Source of the DNA: Pseudomonas sp. AB6 | GTDB lineage: Bacteria; Pseudomonadota; Gammaproteobacteria; Pseudomonadales; Pseudomonadaceae | Length of the DNA stretch: 64,000 nucleotides | Reading direction: 5' to 3' | NCBI RefSeq assembly: GCF_034314105.1 | Contig: NZ_JAVIWJ010000001.1 | Span: 3,770,501-3,834,500, forward strand | Part shown: positions 1-8,592 of the stretch, one piece after another | Position numbering within the stretch: position 1 is the first letter of the stretch | Layout of the letters: every line of letters begins with the position of its first letter | Program-made: the position numbers and the translations under genes | The notes under the pieces: model-generated | What the model saw: only the letters and a program-made list of their open reading frames with translations | The model's database searches: none | What the model was told of the DNA's origin: nothing

Positions 1-2
1 TG

Positions 3-239
3 AACGAACAAGCCATGCGCCTGCTCAGCAAAGACGGAATCCTGATCAGCGCTTCGTGTTCCATGCACCTGCCGGAAGATGACCTGCAAAACATCCTCCT
101 GACCAGCGCCCGCCATTTGGATCGCAACATCCAAGTATTGGAGCGCGGCGGCCAAGGCCCCGATCACCCGGTTCACCCGGCTATTGCTGAGACGCGCTAC
201 ATCAAAAGCATTACCTGCCGATTGCTGCCAAATAGCTGA
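3..239 (+). CDS. rlmI: Class I SAM-dependent rRNA methyltransferase (RlmI-type), C-terminal end only
   Basis: The reading frame is already open at the window edge, so only the last 78 or so residues are present. They show the end of a Rossmann methyltransferase: a strand (DGILISASCS), then a tail with DHPVHPAIAETRYIK before the stop. This tail is typical of the 23S rRNA m5C methyltransferase RlmI of Pseudomonas. The catalytic part lies outside the window, so the family call rests on the tail alone. Confidence 0.7.
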   Translation, partial: NEQAMRLLSKDGILISASCSMHLPEDDLQNILLTSARHLDRNIQVLERGGQGPDHPVHPAIAETRYIKSITCRLLPNS

Positions 240-256
240 AATACATGACAAGCAGC

Positions 257-294
257 ACGCTTCTACAATTGGCATATGAGTTACGTAGAAGCGT
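257..294. repeat. Inverted repeat downstream of the rlmI-type gene
   Basis: A perfect 10-bp inverted repeat (acgcttctac at 257-266 and gtagaagcgt at 285-294) encloses an 18-nt loop. There is no T-run, so it looks more like a REP-type hairpin or mRNA 3' end stabiliser than an intrinsic terminator. The rest of 240-465 shows nothing else clear. Confidence 0.5.
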
Positions 295-465
295 CTGTTG
301 ATCGGTAATTTTCTGGCCTCACATGGAGCCAGACGTCAGTCCAGAATGAACTTGAAACAATTTGCCGTGTCTTTGTTGGGCTAAACGGGTCTTGCTGCCC
401 GATTTTTTTCTTCGCGACCGGCCCGTCCATCGGCGCCCTTATCTTTTCTCCAACCAAAGATAATC

Positions 466-1128
466 ATGCCAATGCCTACTCCTTTTTTCGTAAATATTGC
501 CCGTCAGCGCTTGATCCTTGGGGCCAGCCTACTTGGAAGTTTGCTTTCGCTCTGTGGCCTGGCGCAGGCGGAAGATGCTAAAGCCAGCGATCGCTGGGTC
601 AGTGACACCCTCAATACTTATGTGCGCGCCGGCCCGACCGACGGCTACCGCATAGTCGGTACGCTCAAGTCCGGTCGAAAAGTTGAATTGATCAACACTC
701 AAGGTGACTACAGCCAAGTGCGTGGCGAAGGTGGCAGTACGGTATGGATTCCCAGCGCCGACCTGCAAAGCGTACCTGGCCAGGCAGAACGCTTGCCGGA
801 GCTGGCTCAGCAAGTGACCGACCTTAGCGGGCAGTTGAAAACAATCGATGACCGCTGGAAGGTTCGTGTTCAGGGCATGCAAGAGACACTCGATACCCGC
901 AAGAAGCTGATCGATGAGCTCGAAGCCCGCAGCAAGGATCTCAATACGCAGCTGACTAACGCACAATCCGAACTTCGCACCTCGCAGGCGAAACTGGGAG
1001 ACGAGAACAACCAGGTATTAATGCGCTATATGGCCTACGGCGGCAGCATCGCCGGCGCCGGACTGCTCATTGGTCTAATCATTCCGGCAATGACCCGCGG
1101 CCGCAAGCGTAAAGATGGCTGGGTTTGA
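466..1128 (+). CDS. TIGR04211 family SH3 domain protein
   Basis: A 220-residue envelope protein. It has an N-terminal signal peptide ending at AQA (about residue 35), then a bacterial SH3 domain (about 43-100), a long charged helix with heptad-like spacing (about 105-180), and a C-terminal membrane helix followed by a basic tail RGRKRK. This is the architecture of the YgiM/TIGR04211 family, thought to be an inner-membrane-anchored periplasmic SH3 protein. No function is established. No strong ribosome binding site precedes the ATG, but the signal peptide supports this start. It is monocistronic. Confidence 0.85.
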   Translation: MPMPTPFFVNIARQRLILGASLLGSLLSLCGLAQAEDAKASDRWVSDTLNTYVRAGPTDGYRIVGTLKSGRKVELINTQGDYSQVRGEGGSTVWIPSADLQSVPGQAERLPELAQQVTDLSGQLKTIDDRWKVRVQGMQETLDTRKKLIDELEARSKDLNTQLTNAQSELRTSQAKLGDENNQVLMRYMAYGGSIAGAGLLIGLIIPAMTRGRKRKDGWV

Positions 1129-1413
1129 TGCGCCGTTCGTAGTTCATCCCCCTGTAGAAGCGGGCTTGGTCGATGGCGTCATCACAGACACACAGCATCC
1201 CAAAGCACACCGGCATTCCCTCCGGCCACCACAGGTGTAGAATCGCGTCTATTCATCGCCAGTCATCCCCCGGCGGGTTTATGAGCTCAGACCGAGCGCG
1301 CATGGCGATCCCGTAGCGTTGTCGGTTTCATCGCAGTTTCCGGTCACTGCCGGGCCTTAGCGACGTCAGTAGAAGCTCTCCCCCCCTTGAAACCTGATTT
1401 GCCGGAGTGCCCC

Positions 1414-3261
1414 ATGCCTGATTACCGCTCAAAAACGTCTACCCACGGCCGCAACATGGCCGGCGCCCGCGCTTTGTGGCGCGCCACCGGGATGAAAGAC
1501 GCCGACTTCAAAAAACCGATCATCGCTATTGCTAACTCATTTACCCAGTTCGTGCCTGGCCATGTGCACTTGAAAGACATGGGTCAACTGGTTGCGCGTG
1601 AAATCGAGCGTGCGGGTGGCGTTGCCAAGGAATTCAATACCATTGCGGTAGATGACGGCATCGCCATGGGCCACGACGGCATGCTGTATTCCCTGCCGAG
1701 CCGCGAGATCATCGCCGACTCCGTGGAATATATGGTCAACGCCCACTGCGCTGACGCTATTGTCTGCATTTCCAACTGCGACAAAATCACCCCAGGGATG
1801 TTGATGGCTGCTTTGCGCCTGAACATTCCGGTGATCTTTGTTTCGGGCGGACCGATGGAGGCTGGCAAGACCAAATTGTCAGCCCATGGGCTGGATCTGG
1901 TCGATGCCATGGTGATTGCTGCCGACCCAAACGCCAGCGACGAAAAAGTCGCCGAATACGAGCGCAGTGCCTGCCCAACGTGCGGTTCGTGCTCCGGCAT
2001 GTTCACCGCCAACTCGATGAACTGCCTGACAGAAGCGCTTGGGCTCGCATTGCCAGGCAACGGTTCGCAACTGGCAACCCACAGCGACCGCGAGCAGCTG
2101 TTTCTGCAAGCGGGCCGGACCATCGTTGATCTGTGCCGTCAGTACTACAACGAAAACGATGAGTCGGTGCTGCCGCGTAATATTGCCAACTTCAAGGCGT
2201 TCGAAAACGCCATGACGCTGGACATCGCCATGGGCGGCTCGACCAACACCATCCTGCACTTGCTGGCCTCAGCACAGGAAGCCGAAATCGACTTCGATCT
2301 GAAGGATATCGACCGCTTGTCGCGCAAAGTGCCTCAGCTGTGCAAAGTCGCGCCGAACATTCAGAAGTACCATATGGAAGACGTGCACCGCGCAGGTGGA
2401 ATTTTCAGCATCCTCGGCGAACTGGCCCGTGGTGGCCTGCTCCACACTGATCTACCCACGGTACACAGCAAGACCCTGGCCGAAGGCATCGCCAAGTGGG
2501 ACATCACCCAGACTGACGACGAAGCCGTGCACACGTTCTTCAAAGCGGGCCCGGCCGGCATTCCGACGCAGACGGCGTTCAGCCAGTCGACCCGTTGGGA
2601 AACCCTGGATGACGACCGTGAAAACGGCTGTATCCGTAGCGTCGAGCACGCGTACTCGCAAGAAGGCGGCTTGGCCGTGCTGTACGGCAACATCGCGCTG
2701 GATGGTTGCGTCGTGAAAACCGCAGGCGTTGACGAGTCGGTCCATGTATTCGAAGGCACCGCAAAAATCTTCGAAAGTCAGGACAGCGCAGTTCGCGGAA
2801 TTCTGGCGGATGAAGTTAAAGCTGGCGACATCGTGATCATTCGTTATGAAGGCCCGAAAGGCGGTCCAGGCATGCAGGAAATGCTCTACCCCACCTCGTA
2901 CCTGAAATCGAAAGGCCTGGGTAAATCCTGTGCACTGTTGACTGACGGTCGTTTCTCGGGGGGCACTTCGGGTCTGTCCATCGGCCACGCTTCGCCAGAA
3001 GCGGCAGCAGGCGGCGCGATTGGCTTGGTAAGAGAAGGCGATAAAGTGCTGATCGACATTCCCAACCGCGGTATCAACCTGTTGATCAGCGATGAAGAAA
3101 TGGCAGGCCGTCGTGCCGAGCAAGACGCCAAAGGCTGGAAGCCGGTTGAAAAGCGTCCGCGCAAAGTGACGACGGCGTTGAAAGCCTACGCCTTGCTCGC
3201 CACCAGCGCTGATAAAGGCGCGGTTCGTGACAAAGCGATGCTTGATAAGTTGATGCCTTAG
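1414..3261 (+). CDS. ilvD: Dihydroxy-acid dehydratase
   Basis: Iron-sulfur dehydratase that converts 2,3-dihydroxy-isovalerate and 2,3-dihydroxy-3-methylvalerate to the 2-oxo acids in valine and isoleucine synthesis. The 615 residues match the family length (about 616). Conserved cluster-binding cysteines are visible in SNCDKITPGM and in ACPTCGSCSGMFTAN, along with the C-terminal GRFSGGTSG motif. The frame extends nine codons upstream to a TTG, but the ATG at 1414 has GGAG seven bases ahead and gives the standard N-terminus MPDYRSKTST. It is convergent with the phosphatase gene downstream. Confidence 0.97.
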   Translation: MPDYRSKTSTHGRNMAGARALWRATGMKDADFKKPIIAIANSFTQFVPGHVHLKDMGQLVAREIERAGGVAKEFNTIAVDDGIAMGHDGMLYSLPSREIIADSVEYMVNAHCADAIVCISNCDKITPGMLMAALRLNIPVIFVSGGPMEAGKTKLSAHGLDLVDAMVIAADPNASDEKVAEYERSACPTCGSCSGMFTANSMNCLTEALGLALPGNGSQLATHSDREQLFLQAGRTIVDLCRQYYNENDESVLPRNIANFKAFENAMTLDIAMGGSTNTILHLLASAQEAEIDFDLKDIDRLSRKVPQLCKVAPNIQKYHMEDVHRAGGIFSILGELARGGLLHTDLPTVHSKTLAEGIAKWDITQTDDEAVHTFFKAGPAGIPTQTAFSQSTRWETLDDDRENGCIRSVEHAYSQEGGLAVLYGNIALDGCVVKTAGVDESVHVFEGTAKIFESQDSAVRGILADEVKAGDIVIIRYEGPKGGPGMQEMLYPTSYLKSKGLGKSCALLTDGRFSGGTSGLSIGHASPEAAAGGAIGLVREGDKVLIDIPNRGINLLISDEEMAGRRAEQDAKGWKPVEKRPRKVTTALKAYALLATSADKGAVRDKAMLDKLMP

Positions 3262-3280
3262 ACGCAACCGGCCATTTGCA

Positions 3281-3357
3281 GGCAAGCCTGCGCCCATAGG
3301 ATCAGGACCGGACACATCATTTGTGCCTGACATTGAATCTGTGGGAGCAGGCTTGCC
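3281..3357. repeat. REPIN-like pair of inverted short palindromic repeats
   Basis: Two 16-nt arms, starting ggcaagcctgc at 3281 and ending gcaggcttgcc at 3357, are inverted copies with one mismatch. They lie between the convergent ilvD and phosphatase genes. The arms match a common Pseudomonas REP core. It may also serve as a bidirectional 3' end structure. Confidence 0.6.
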
Positions 3358-3407
3358 CATGAATGAAGCGACGCGGCGTCATTGATACACTGCGCCCTTC
3401 AACGCCT

Positions 3408-4463
3408 TTACTGAATCTCTTGCGGCTTCACGATCACCCAATTCTTGTCCGCCGTCACTGCAAGACCTTCTTTGGCTTGGGCTTGTGCGTTGGATTTCAT
3501 CATGCCGTTGAGTTGGGTCATGTACTTGTCTTTGCGGTTGACCCACAGGTGAACGCCGCCCTTGGCCACGTCAACGCTGTGGAACAACATATAGCCGTCG
3601 CTTGACGGGGTATCTCCACCCACTAGAACCGGTTTTTTCCACTGATCAATGTAGGTCAGAATCGCCGCCTGCTTACCCGCCATCCAAGTTGCCGGGGTCC
3701 ATAGGTATGGAGTCAGCTCCAGACTCATGTTGGCGTTCTGGTCGTATTTGCCTGCTGTGATTTGTTTGCGTGCAGTCGTGAGTTCGCCAGTTTTGCGATT
3801 TTTAAGCAAGGTGCTCACGCCGATGACGTTTTGCGGTTTAACGTTGTAGCCGTACTTGGGATCCGCCGCGACCATGCGTACCAGCTCCTCAGAAGCGGCC
3901 GTCATAACGTAAACCTCAATACCATTTTCCATCAGCTTGTTGTACAGCTCCGCCTGCCCGGCATAGACCTTTGGCGGCTCAACATTGATTGTCTTTACAA
4001 TGTCGCCATCGTAATAGGTGCTCGGTACCGGTTTGCTGGACGCCATCAGCTCATCGACGTAACCTTTGAGTTCGGTGAGGGTAAAACCGGAAAATACTTG
4101 GGCAACCCACGGGTAGCAGACCATGTCGTCAACTTCACACAGACGGTAGTAGTAGCTGAAAAGGCTTTCCTTGTGATCCGCCGTGTCCTTGAAGGGGATC
4201 AGCTTAAGGGAAGGGTCGAGGGTTTCACGAGTGATCAGTCCTTTGTTTTCCATGAACGGCAATAGCGCTTCTTCCAAATCGTAGCGATAGCTGGTGTTGT
4301 CCATGTCGAACACGGCAAAGTTGCCCTTGTTGGCGTTGGCTTCGATCATGGCGTTGAGTTGCTTGGCCTGGGCGGCAGGCCAATGGGTCAACTCGGTAGC
4401 GAAAGTCTGGCTGGCAAGTCCCAACGTTAGTGCAGCAGCAAATAGTTTCGGCACGAGCTTCAT
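3408..4463 (-). CDS. pchP: Phosphorylcholine phosphatase (HAD superfamily), periplasmic
   Basis: A 351-residue protein with a 22-residue signal peptide (cleavage after QTFA). HAD motif I is FDMDNTSYR with the nucleophile Asp53; motif II-like VMTAAS and a late GGDTPSSDG motif III/IV follow. The sequence resembles PchP of P. aeruginosa (PA5292), which releases phosphate from phosphorylcholine during choline lipid breakdown. The start at 4463 has AGGGG upstream and gives a proper signal sequence; the frame runs 16 codons further but without a better site. It faces folA on the same strand 140 bp upstream. Confidence 0.85.
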   Translation of the reverse strand: MKLVPKLFAAALTLGLASQTFATELTHWPAAQAKQLNAMIEANANKGNFAVFDMDNTSYRYDLEEALLPFMENKGLITRETLDPSLKLIPFKDTADHKESLFSYYYRLCEVDDMVCYPWVAQVFSGFTLTELKGYVDELMASSKPVPSTYYDGDIVKTINVEPPKVYAGQAELYNKLMENGIEVYVMTAASEELVRMVAADPKYGYNVKPQNVIGVSTLLKNRKTGELTTARKQITAGKYDQNANMSLELTPYLWTPATWMAGKQAAILTYIDQWKKPVLVGGDTPSSDGYMLFHSVDVAKGGVHLWVNRKDKYMTQLNGMMKSNAQAQAKEGLAVTADKNWVIVKPQEIQ

Positions 4464-4604
4464 AACGGCGTCCCCTTTTTTAATTAAGCACTGACCGTAA
4501 CAAAATCTCATGACATATCAGGTTTACCCGCGACCACTTGTGTTTCGACGACGTCATGTTGATAACAATTAAAAGCGATGCCGCCTGCGATTTCAGGTTC
4601 TTAG

Positions 4605-5123
4605 TTAGCCCTTAGTGCGCTCCCATACTTCAAAACTGTAGGCCGGCTTGTCATCCAGCGCCGAACTTTGGGTGTTCGAGACCAGCGTCCACTGCGCCCT
4701 ATCGAATTCGGGAAACCACGCGTCACCATCGGGGCTCAGGGCCACGCGGGTAAGGTACAAACGGTCCGCCTGCCCCAAGCCTTGCGCATACAATTGCGCC
4801 CCGCCGATCAGCATCACTTCGGCTGCGCCCTGCTCCAGTGCCCACTGCTCGGCACGCACGACGGCAGCGTCCAGCGAAGCAAACACTTCCGCGCCTTGAA
4901 GCTGTAAATCGCGCTGGCGACTGACCACCAGATTCAACCGTCCCGGCAGTGGCCTACCAAGTGAATCCCAAGTCTTGCGACCCATGATGATCGGCTTACC
5001 CAAGGTGGTCGCCTTGAAATATTTGAAATCCGCAGGCAAATGCCAGGGCATGGAATTGTCGACGCCTATCACGCGGTTTTCACCGAGGGCTGCAATCAGG
5101 CTGAGGGGCAGATAAGTTTTCAT
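4605..5123 (-). CDS. folA: Dihydrofolate reductase
   Basis: NADPH-dependent reduction of dihydrofolate to tetrahydrofolate. The 172-residue length is normal for bacterial DHFR. Visible are the start strand LSLIAALGENRVIG, the substrate loop MPWHLPADF with the catalytic acid Asp32, the nucleotide-binding IMGRKTWDSLG and the GGAQLY loop. The open frame continues far upstream, but the start at 5123 (MKTYLPLSL) is the family start. It is divergent from the DUF2868 gene. Confidence 0.96.
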   Translation of the reverse strand: MKTYLPLSLIAALGENRVIGVDNSMPWHLPADFKYFKATTLGKPIIMGRKTWDSLGRPLPGRLNLVVSRQRDLQLQGAEVFASLDAAVVRAEQWALEQGAAEVMLIGGAQLYAQGLGQADRLYLTRVALSPDGDAWFPEFDRAQWTLVSNTQSSALDDKPAYSFEVWERTKG

Positions 5124-5211
5124 GAGCGCGAGAATAGCAGAAGCACAGCGCTTGCCCTGAGCCCGGCCACAGAGGTTATGCTCAGCACTGAATTTTTTGA
5201 CGGAACTGCGT

Positions 5212-6591
5212 GTGACTGCTCTGACCTCTATGGATACCCTGTGGTTGACCGAAACCGTACGCCTGCGCGAAGAACAAGCAGGGCTGTTGGAAGACAGTGA
5301 AGCCAATCGCCGCGCCCGCGCTACTGCTGGAGATTTGACAACTCGCATCACGAACCGGGCGCTGTGGTTAGCCGAGCGCGATGGTCTAGTTGGCGCGCTG
5401 CATCACTGGAAACAAGGCGCGCGACTAGCACTGCTGCTACTGGCCGTTGTTGTTGTCATCAGCGGCGCCGGCCTGGCGTTCGCAGCGCTGGGCAACGGGC
5501 AAACGCCGGTGAATGTCTTCTGGGCGTTGGGCAGTTTGCTCGGGCTGAATCTGATTCTGCTGTCGAGTTGGGCGCTGGGCATGGTCTTCGCGGGGGGAAG
5601 CACCGCCAGCCTTGGCCGACTATGGTTGTGGTTAAGTGAAAAACTTGCCCGAGACGCCCAGGCCGCACAATTGGTCCCGGCGCTGATTTTGTTACTGCAA
5701 CGCCAACGCCTGAATCGCTGGGCTCTGGGCATAGTAATCAACGGTGCATGGTTGCTAGCGTTGTGCAGCGCGCTGGGACTTTTACTGCTTCTGATGGCAA
5801 CCCGTCGTTACGGCTTTGTGTGGGAAACCACTATTCTAGGCAGCGATACTTTCGTCAGCATGACCTGGTTTCTAGGAACAATCCCAGCACTATTGGGCTT
5901 CAATGTGCCGACCGAAGCAATGATTCGAGCCAGTGGCGATAACGCGTCAAGCATCGACAGCGTACGCCAGGCTTGGGCGGCATGGCTGGTAGGGGTGCTG
6001 CTGGTATATGGAATATTCCCACGACTACTGTTGGCATTGATGTGCGTGTGGCATTGGTATCGAGGTCGTGCTGCACTCGGTCTTGATCTGACACTGCCCG
6101 GTTATGCCAATCTGCGCGAACAGTTAATGCCTAGCAGCGAGCGCCTGGGTATCCACGACGTAGCGCCAGAGCATCTTCCTAGCGTGCCAGCAAATACAAT
6201 GGCCCTGGTCAGCGAAGGCTTACTGCTGGTCGCCATCGAACTGGACCAACAACACCCATGGCCACCGGCGTTATCCGGGACCGTCAGTAACGCCGGTATT
6301 CTGGACAGCCGTGAATCCCGGCAGAACCTACTCGATCAGCTCATTCGTTTTCCCGTTGCGCGCTTGGTTATCGCCTGCGATCCGCGCCGCTCACCAGACC
6401 GAGGTAGCCTGGCGCTAATCGCTGAACTGGCGCGCTCTGCCGGCGCAACTCGGGTTTGGTTGCTGCAGGCACCGCAAGGCCAGACACTGGACGTCGAACG
6501 CCTGGACGACTGGCATTTAGCGCTGGACTCACTCGCCATTAGCTACTCCAACAGCTCACCGCTGAATTGGTTGGAGACCGGCCATGACTAA
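5212..6591 (+). CDS. DUF2868 domain-containing membrane protein
   Basis: About 459 residues. After a soluble N-terminal stretch with the signature LTETVRLREEQ there are several hydrophobic segments (about residues 70-95, 105-130, 175-200, 220-240, 265-285), then a soluble C-terminal domain. It overlaps the following GTPase gene by eight bases, so the two are translationally coupled and probably form a complex. Function is unknown in the family. The GTG at 5212 is chosen because GGAA lies about six bases upstream; a TTG at 5197 and an ATG at 5230 are alternatives. Confidence 0.85.
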   Translation: MTALTSMDTLWLTETVRLREEQAGLLEDSEANRRARATAGDLTTRITNRALWLAERDGLVGALHHWKQGARLALLLLAVVVVISGAGLAFAALGNGQTPVNVFWALGSLLGLNLILLSSWALGMVFAGGSTASLGRLWLWLSEKLARDAQAAQLVPALILLLQRQRLNRWALGIVINGAWLLALCSALGLLLLLMATRRYGFVWETTILGSDTFVSMTWFLGTIPALLGFNVPTEAMIRASGDNASSIDSVRQAWAAWLVGVLLVYGIFPRLLLALMCVWHWYRGRAALGLDLTLPGYANLREQLMPSSERLGIHDVAPEHLPSVPANTMALVSEGLLLVAIELDQQHPWPPALSGTVSNAGILDSRESRQNLLDQLIRFPVARLVIACDPRRSPDRGSLALIAELARSAGATRVWLLQAPQGQTLDVERLDDWHLALDSLAISYSNSSPLNWLETGHD

Positions 6592-7948
6592 AACGCTTAC
6601 GCTTGCAGTGGTCGGTCACACCAATGTTGGCAAAACCTCGTTGCTGCGAACCTTGACCCGAGACGTCGGCTTCGGAGAGGTGTCGCACCGCCCGAGTACC
6701 ACTCGACACGTCGAAGGCGCCCGACTGTCAGTAGATGGGGAGGCATTGCTGGAGCTTTATGACACGCCAGGGCTCGAAGACGCCATCGCCCTGCTCGACT
6801 ACCTGGAGCGTCTGGACCGTCCCGGTGAGCGTCTTGATGGGCCTGCGCGCTTGGCTCGGTTTCTTGATGGTAGCGAAGCCCGACAGCGCTTCGAACAAGA
6901 GGCCAAGGTACTGCGCCAACTGCTGACTTCTGATGCTGGGCTGTATGTTATCGACGCTCGCGAACCGGTGCTGGCGAAATACCGAGACGAATTGACCGTG
7001 CTGGCGAGTTGCGGCAAACCATTGCTGCCGGTGTTGAATTTCGTGAGCAGCGCCGAACACCGCGAAGTCGAGTGGCGCGACGCTCTGGCAAGGCTGGGCT
7101 TGCATGCTTTAGTGAGGTTCGACAGCGTAGCGCCACCGGAAGATGGCGAACGTCGGCTGTATGAAAGCCTCGCGCTGCTACTGGAAAACTCCAGAGATCA
7201 ACTGGAACGACTTATCCTTGATCAGCAAGCGCAACGACTGGCTCGTCAGCACAGTGCGGCGAGGCTGATTGCCGAACTGTTGATAGATTGCGCCGCCTGT
7301 CGACGGAGCGTCGTCATTGGCTCAGGTCTGGAACAGGCTGCCATCGACGACTTGCGCAAAGCGGTGCGTCAACGCGAGCAACGCTGCGTCGATGCACTGC
7401 TCAAACTGTATGCATTCCGCCCCCAGGATGCGACGACTATTGATGTGCCGCTGCTGGATGGGCGTTGGAGTGATGACTTGTTCAATCCAGAAACTCTGAA
7501 GGTTCTGGGTGTCCGCGTAGGCAGCGGAATCGCCGCAGGTGCCGCCGCCGGGGCTAGCGTCGATTTATTGTTAGGCGGTTTAACGCTGGGCGTCGCGGCG
7601 CTGGCGGGGGCGATTGCCGGAGGCGCACTGCAAACGGCCCGCAGTTACGGAGGACGTCTGATTGGCAAGCTCAAGGGCAAACGCGAGCTAACGGTCGACG
7701 ATGCGGTGCTGAGGCTGCTCGCCCTACGCCAGCGGCAACTGCTGCAAGCACTTACCGGGCGTGGTCATGCTGCCATGACGAGCATTAAGCTGACCGCGCC
7801 ACAGGACAAGAGCTGGCGAGATGGCAAACTTCCCCTGACGCTTCAAAAGGCAAGAGCCCATCCACAATGGTCGACGCTGAATCCGCATTCGCGGTTGAGC
7901 CAAGCGCAGAGGCAGGAGCAGATTGAATTGCTAGCGTCAGCTTTGTAG
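6584..7948 (+). CDS. DUF3482 domain-containing GTPase
   Basis: A 454-residue GTPase of the HSR1/Era-like group. G1 is GHTNVGKTS near residue 10 and G3 is DTPGLED near residue 60. The usual G4 NKxD is not seen and LNFVSS occupies the place. A C-terminal glycine- and alanine-rich hydrophobic stretch (about residues 310-350) looks able to enter the membrane, as in the YcjF/YcjX-like pairs. It is coupled to the DUF2868 gene. The pair is conserved beside folA in Pseudomonas, but the role is unknown. Confidence 0.85.
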   Translation: MTKTLTLAVVGHTNVGKTSLLRTLTRDVGFGEVSHRPSTTRHVEGARLSVDGEALLELYDTPGLEDAIALLDYLERLDRPGERLDGPARLARFLDGSEARQRFEQEAKVLRQLLTSDAGLYVIDAREPVLAKYRDELTVLASCGKPLLPVLNFVSSAEHREVEWRDALARLGLHALVRFDSVAPPEDGERRLYESLALLLENSRDQLERLILDQQAQRLARQHSAARLIAELLIDCAACRRSVVIGSGLEQAAIDDLRKAVRQREQRCVDALLKLYAFRPQDATTIDVPLLDGRWSDDLFNPETLKVLGVRVGSGIAAGAAAGASVDLLLGGLTLGVAALAGAIAGGALQTARSYGGRLIGKLKGKRELTVDDAVLRLLALRQRQLLQALTGRGHAAMTSIKLTAPQDKSWRDGKLPLTLQKARAHPQWSTLNPHSRLSQAQRQEQIELLASAL

Positions 7949-8066
7949 GACCGCACTTGCCCGCGTGAGACATGCCCACCGACAGTCGGTCATTTAATTT
8001 TTGCTTACGCGAATTGCGCAACCACCGGTATCATCGCGCGCCCGATACACCCGGAAATGTAAGCAC

Positions 8067-8501
8067 ATGAAACCCACACTGATCGCCGCCGCAGAAATCG
8101 ACCGAATCGATACCTGGGCCAAATACTCCAGCACCATGTGTGGTGGCTGCATTTCCAGCTGCTGTACGTTGCCGGTGGAAGTAAAAATCAAGGACTTGAT
8201 CCGCATTGGTGTGGTTGACGAATTCGAGCGTGGCGATCCGCCGAAGAACATTGCCAAGCGCCTGCAAAAAGAAGGGATCGTCGAACGCTATAACCAGAAG
8301 CTCGGGATTTTTACCTTACAGCGCATGAGCAACAATGATTGCCTGTACCTGGACCGTAAGAGCCGTTTGTGCACGATCTACGAACAACGCCCTGACACCT
8401 GCCGCAATCACCCGAAAATCGGGCCGCGGCCTGGGTATTGTGCATATGTACCGAAGACCCCGGAGCGCAAACCGGTCGATAACACTCTGTATATTTTTTG
8501 A
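8067..8501 (+). CDS. YkgJ family cysteine cluster protein
   Basis: A 144-residue protein with the cysteine pattern of the YkgJ/CxxCxxCC family: MCGGCISSCC near the N-terminus, DCLYLD, then CTIYEQRPDTCRNHP, and a final GYC. These cysteines are expected to bind zinc or an iron-sulfur cluster; no activity is assigned. The frame is open 22 codons further upstream, but the ATG at 8067 (MKPTLIAAAEID) gives the family N-terminus. It converges on typA across a shared terminator. Confidence 0.85.
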   Translation: MKPTLIAAAEIDRIDTWAKYSSTMCGGCISSCCTLPVEVKIKDLIRIGVVDEFERGDPPKNIAKRLQKEGIVERYNQKLGIFTLQRMSNNDCLYLDRKSRLCTIYEQRPDTCRNHPKIGPRPGYCAYVPKTPERKPVDNTLYIF

Positions 8502-8540
8502 TCAGAATCACCGGTCCCATCGTTCATCTGCCTCACAAAC

Positions 8541-8578
8541 AAAAACGCCCCCGACATCGCTGTCGGGGGCGTTTTTTT
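8541..8578. terminator. Bidirectional intrinsic terminator between the YkgJ gene and typA
   Basis: A GC-rich stem of about 9 bp (gcccccgaca / tgtcgggggc) is flanked by an A-run on the left and a T-run on the right. It can therefore terminate transcription from both convergent genes. Confidence 0.9.
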
Positions 8579-8592
8579 AACGGCTACTTACA

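Noticed and set aside
2452..3360. A 302-codon open frame opposite ilvD
   Set aside because: Antisense shadow of ilvD without domain signals or a ribosome binding site.
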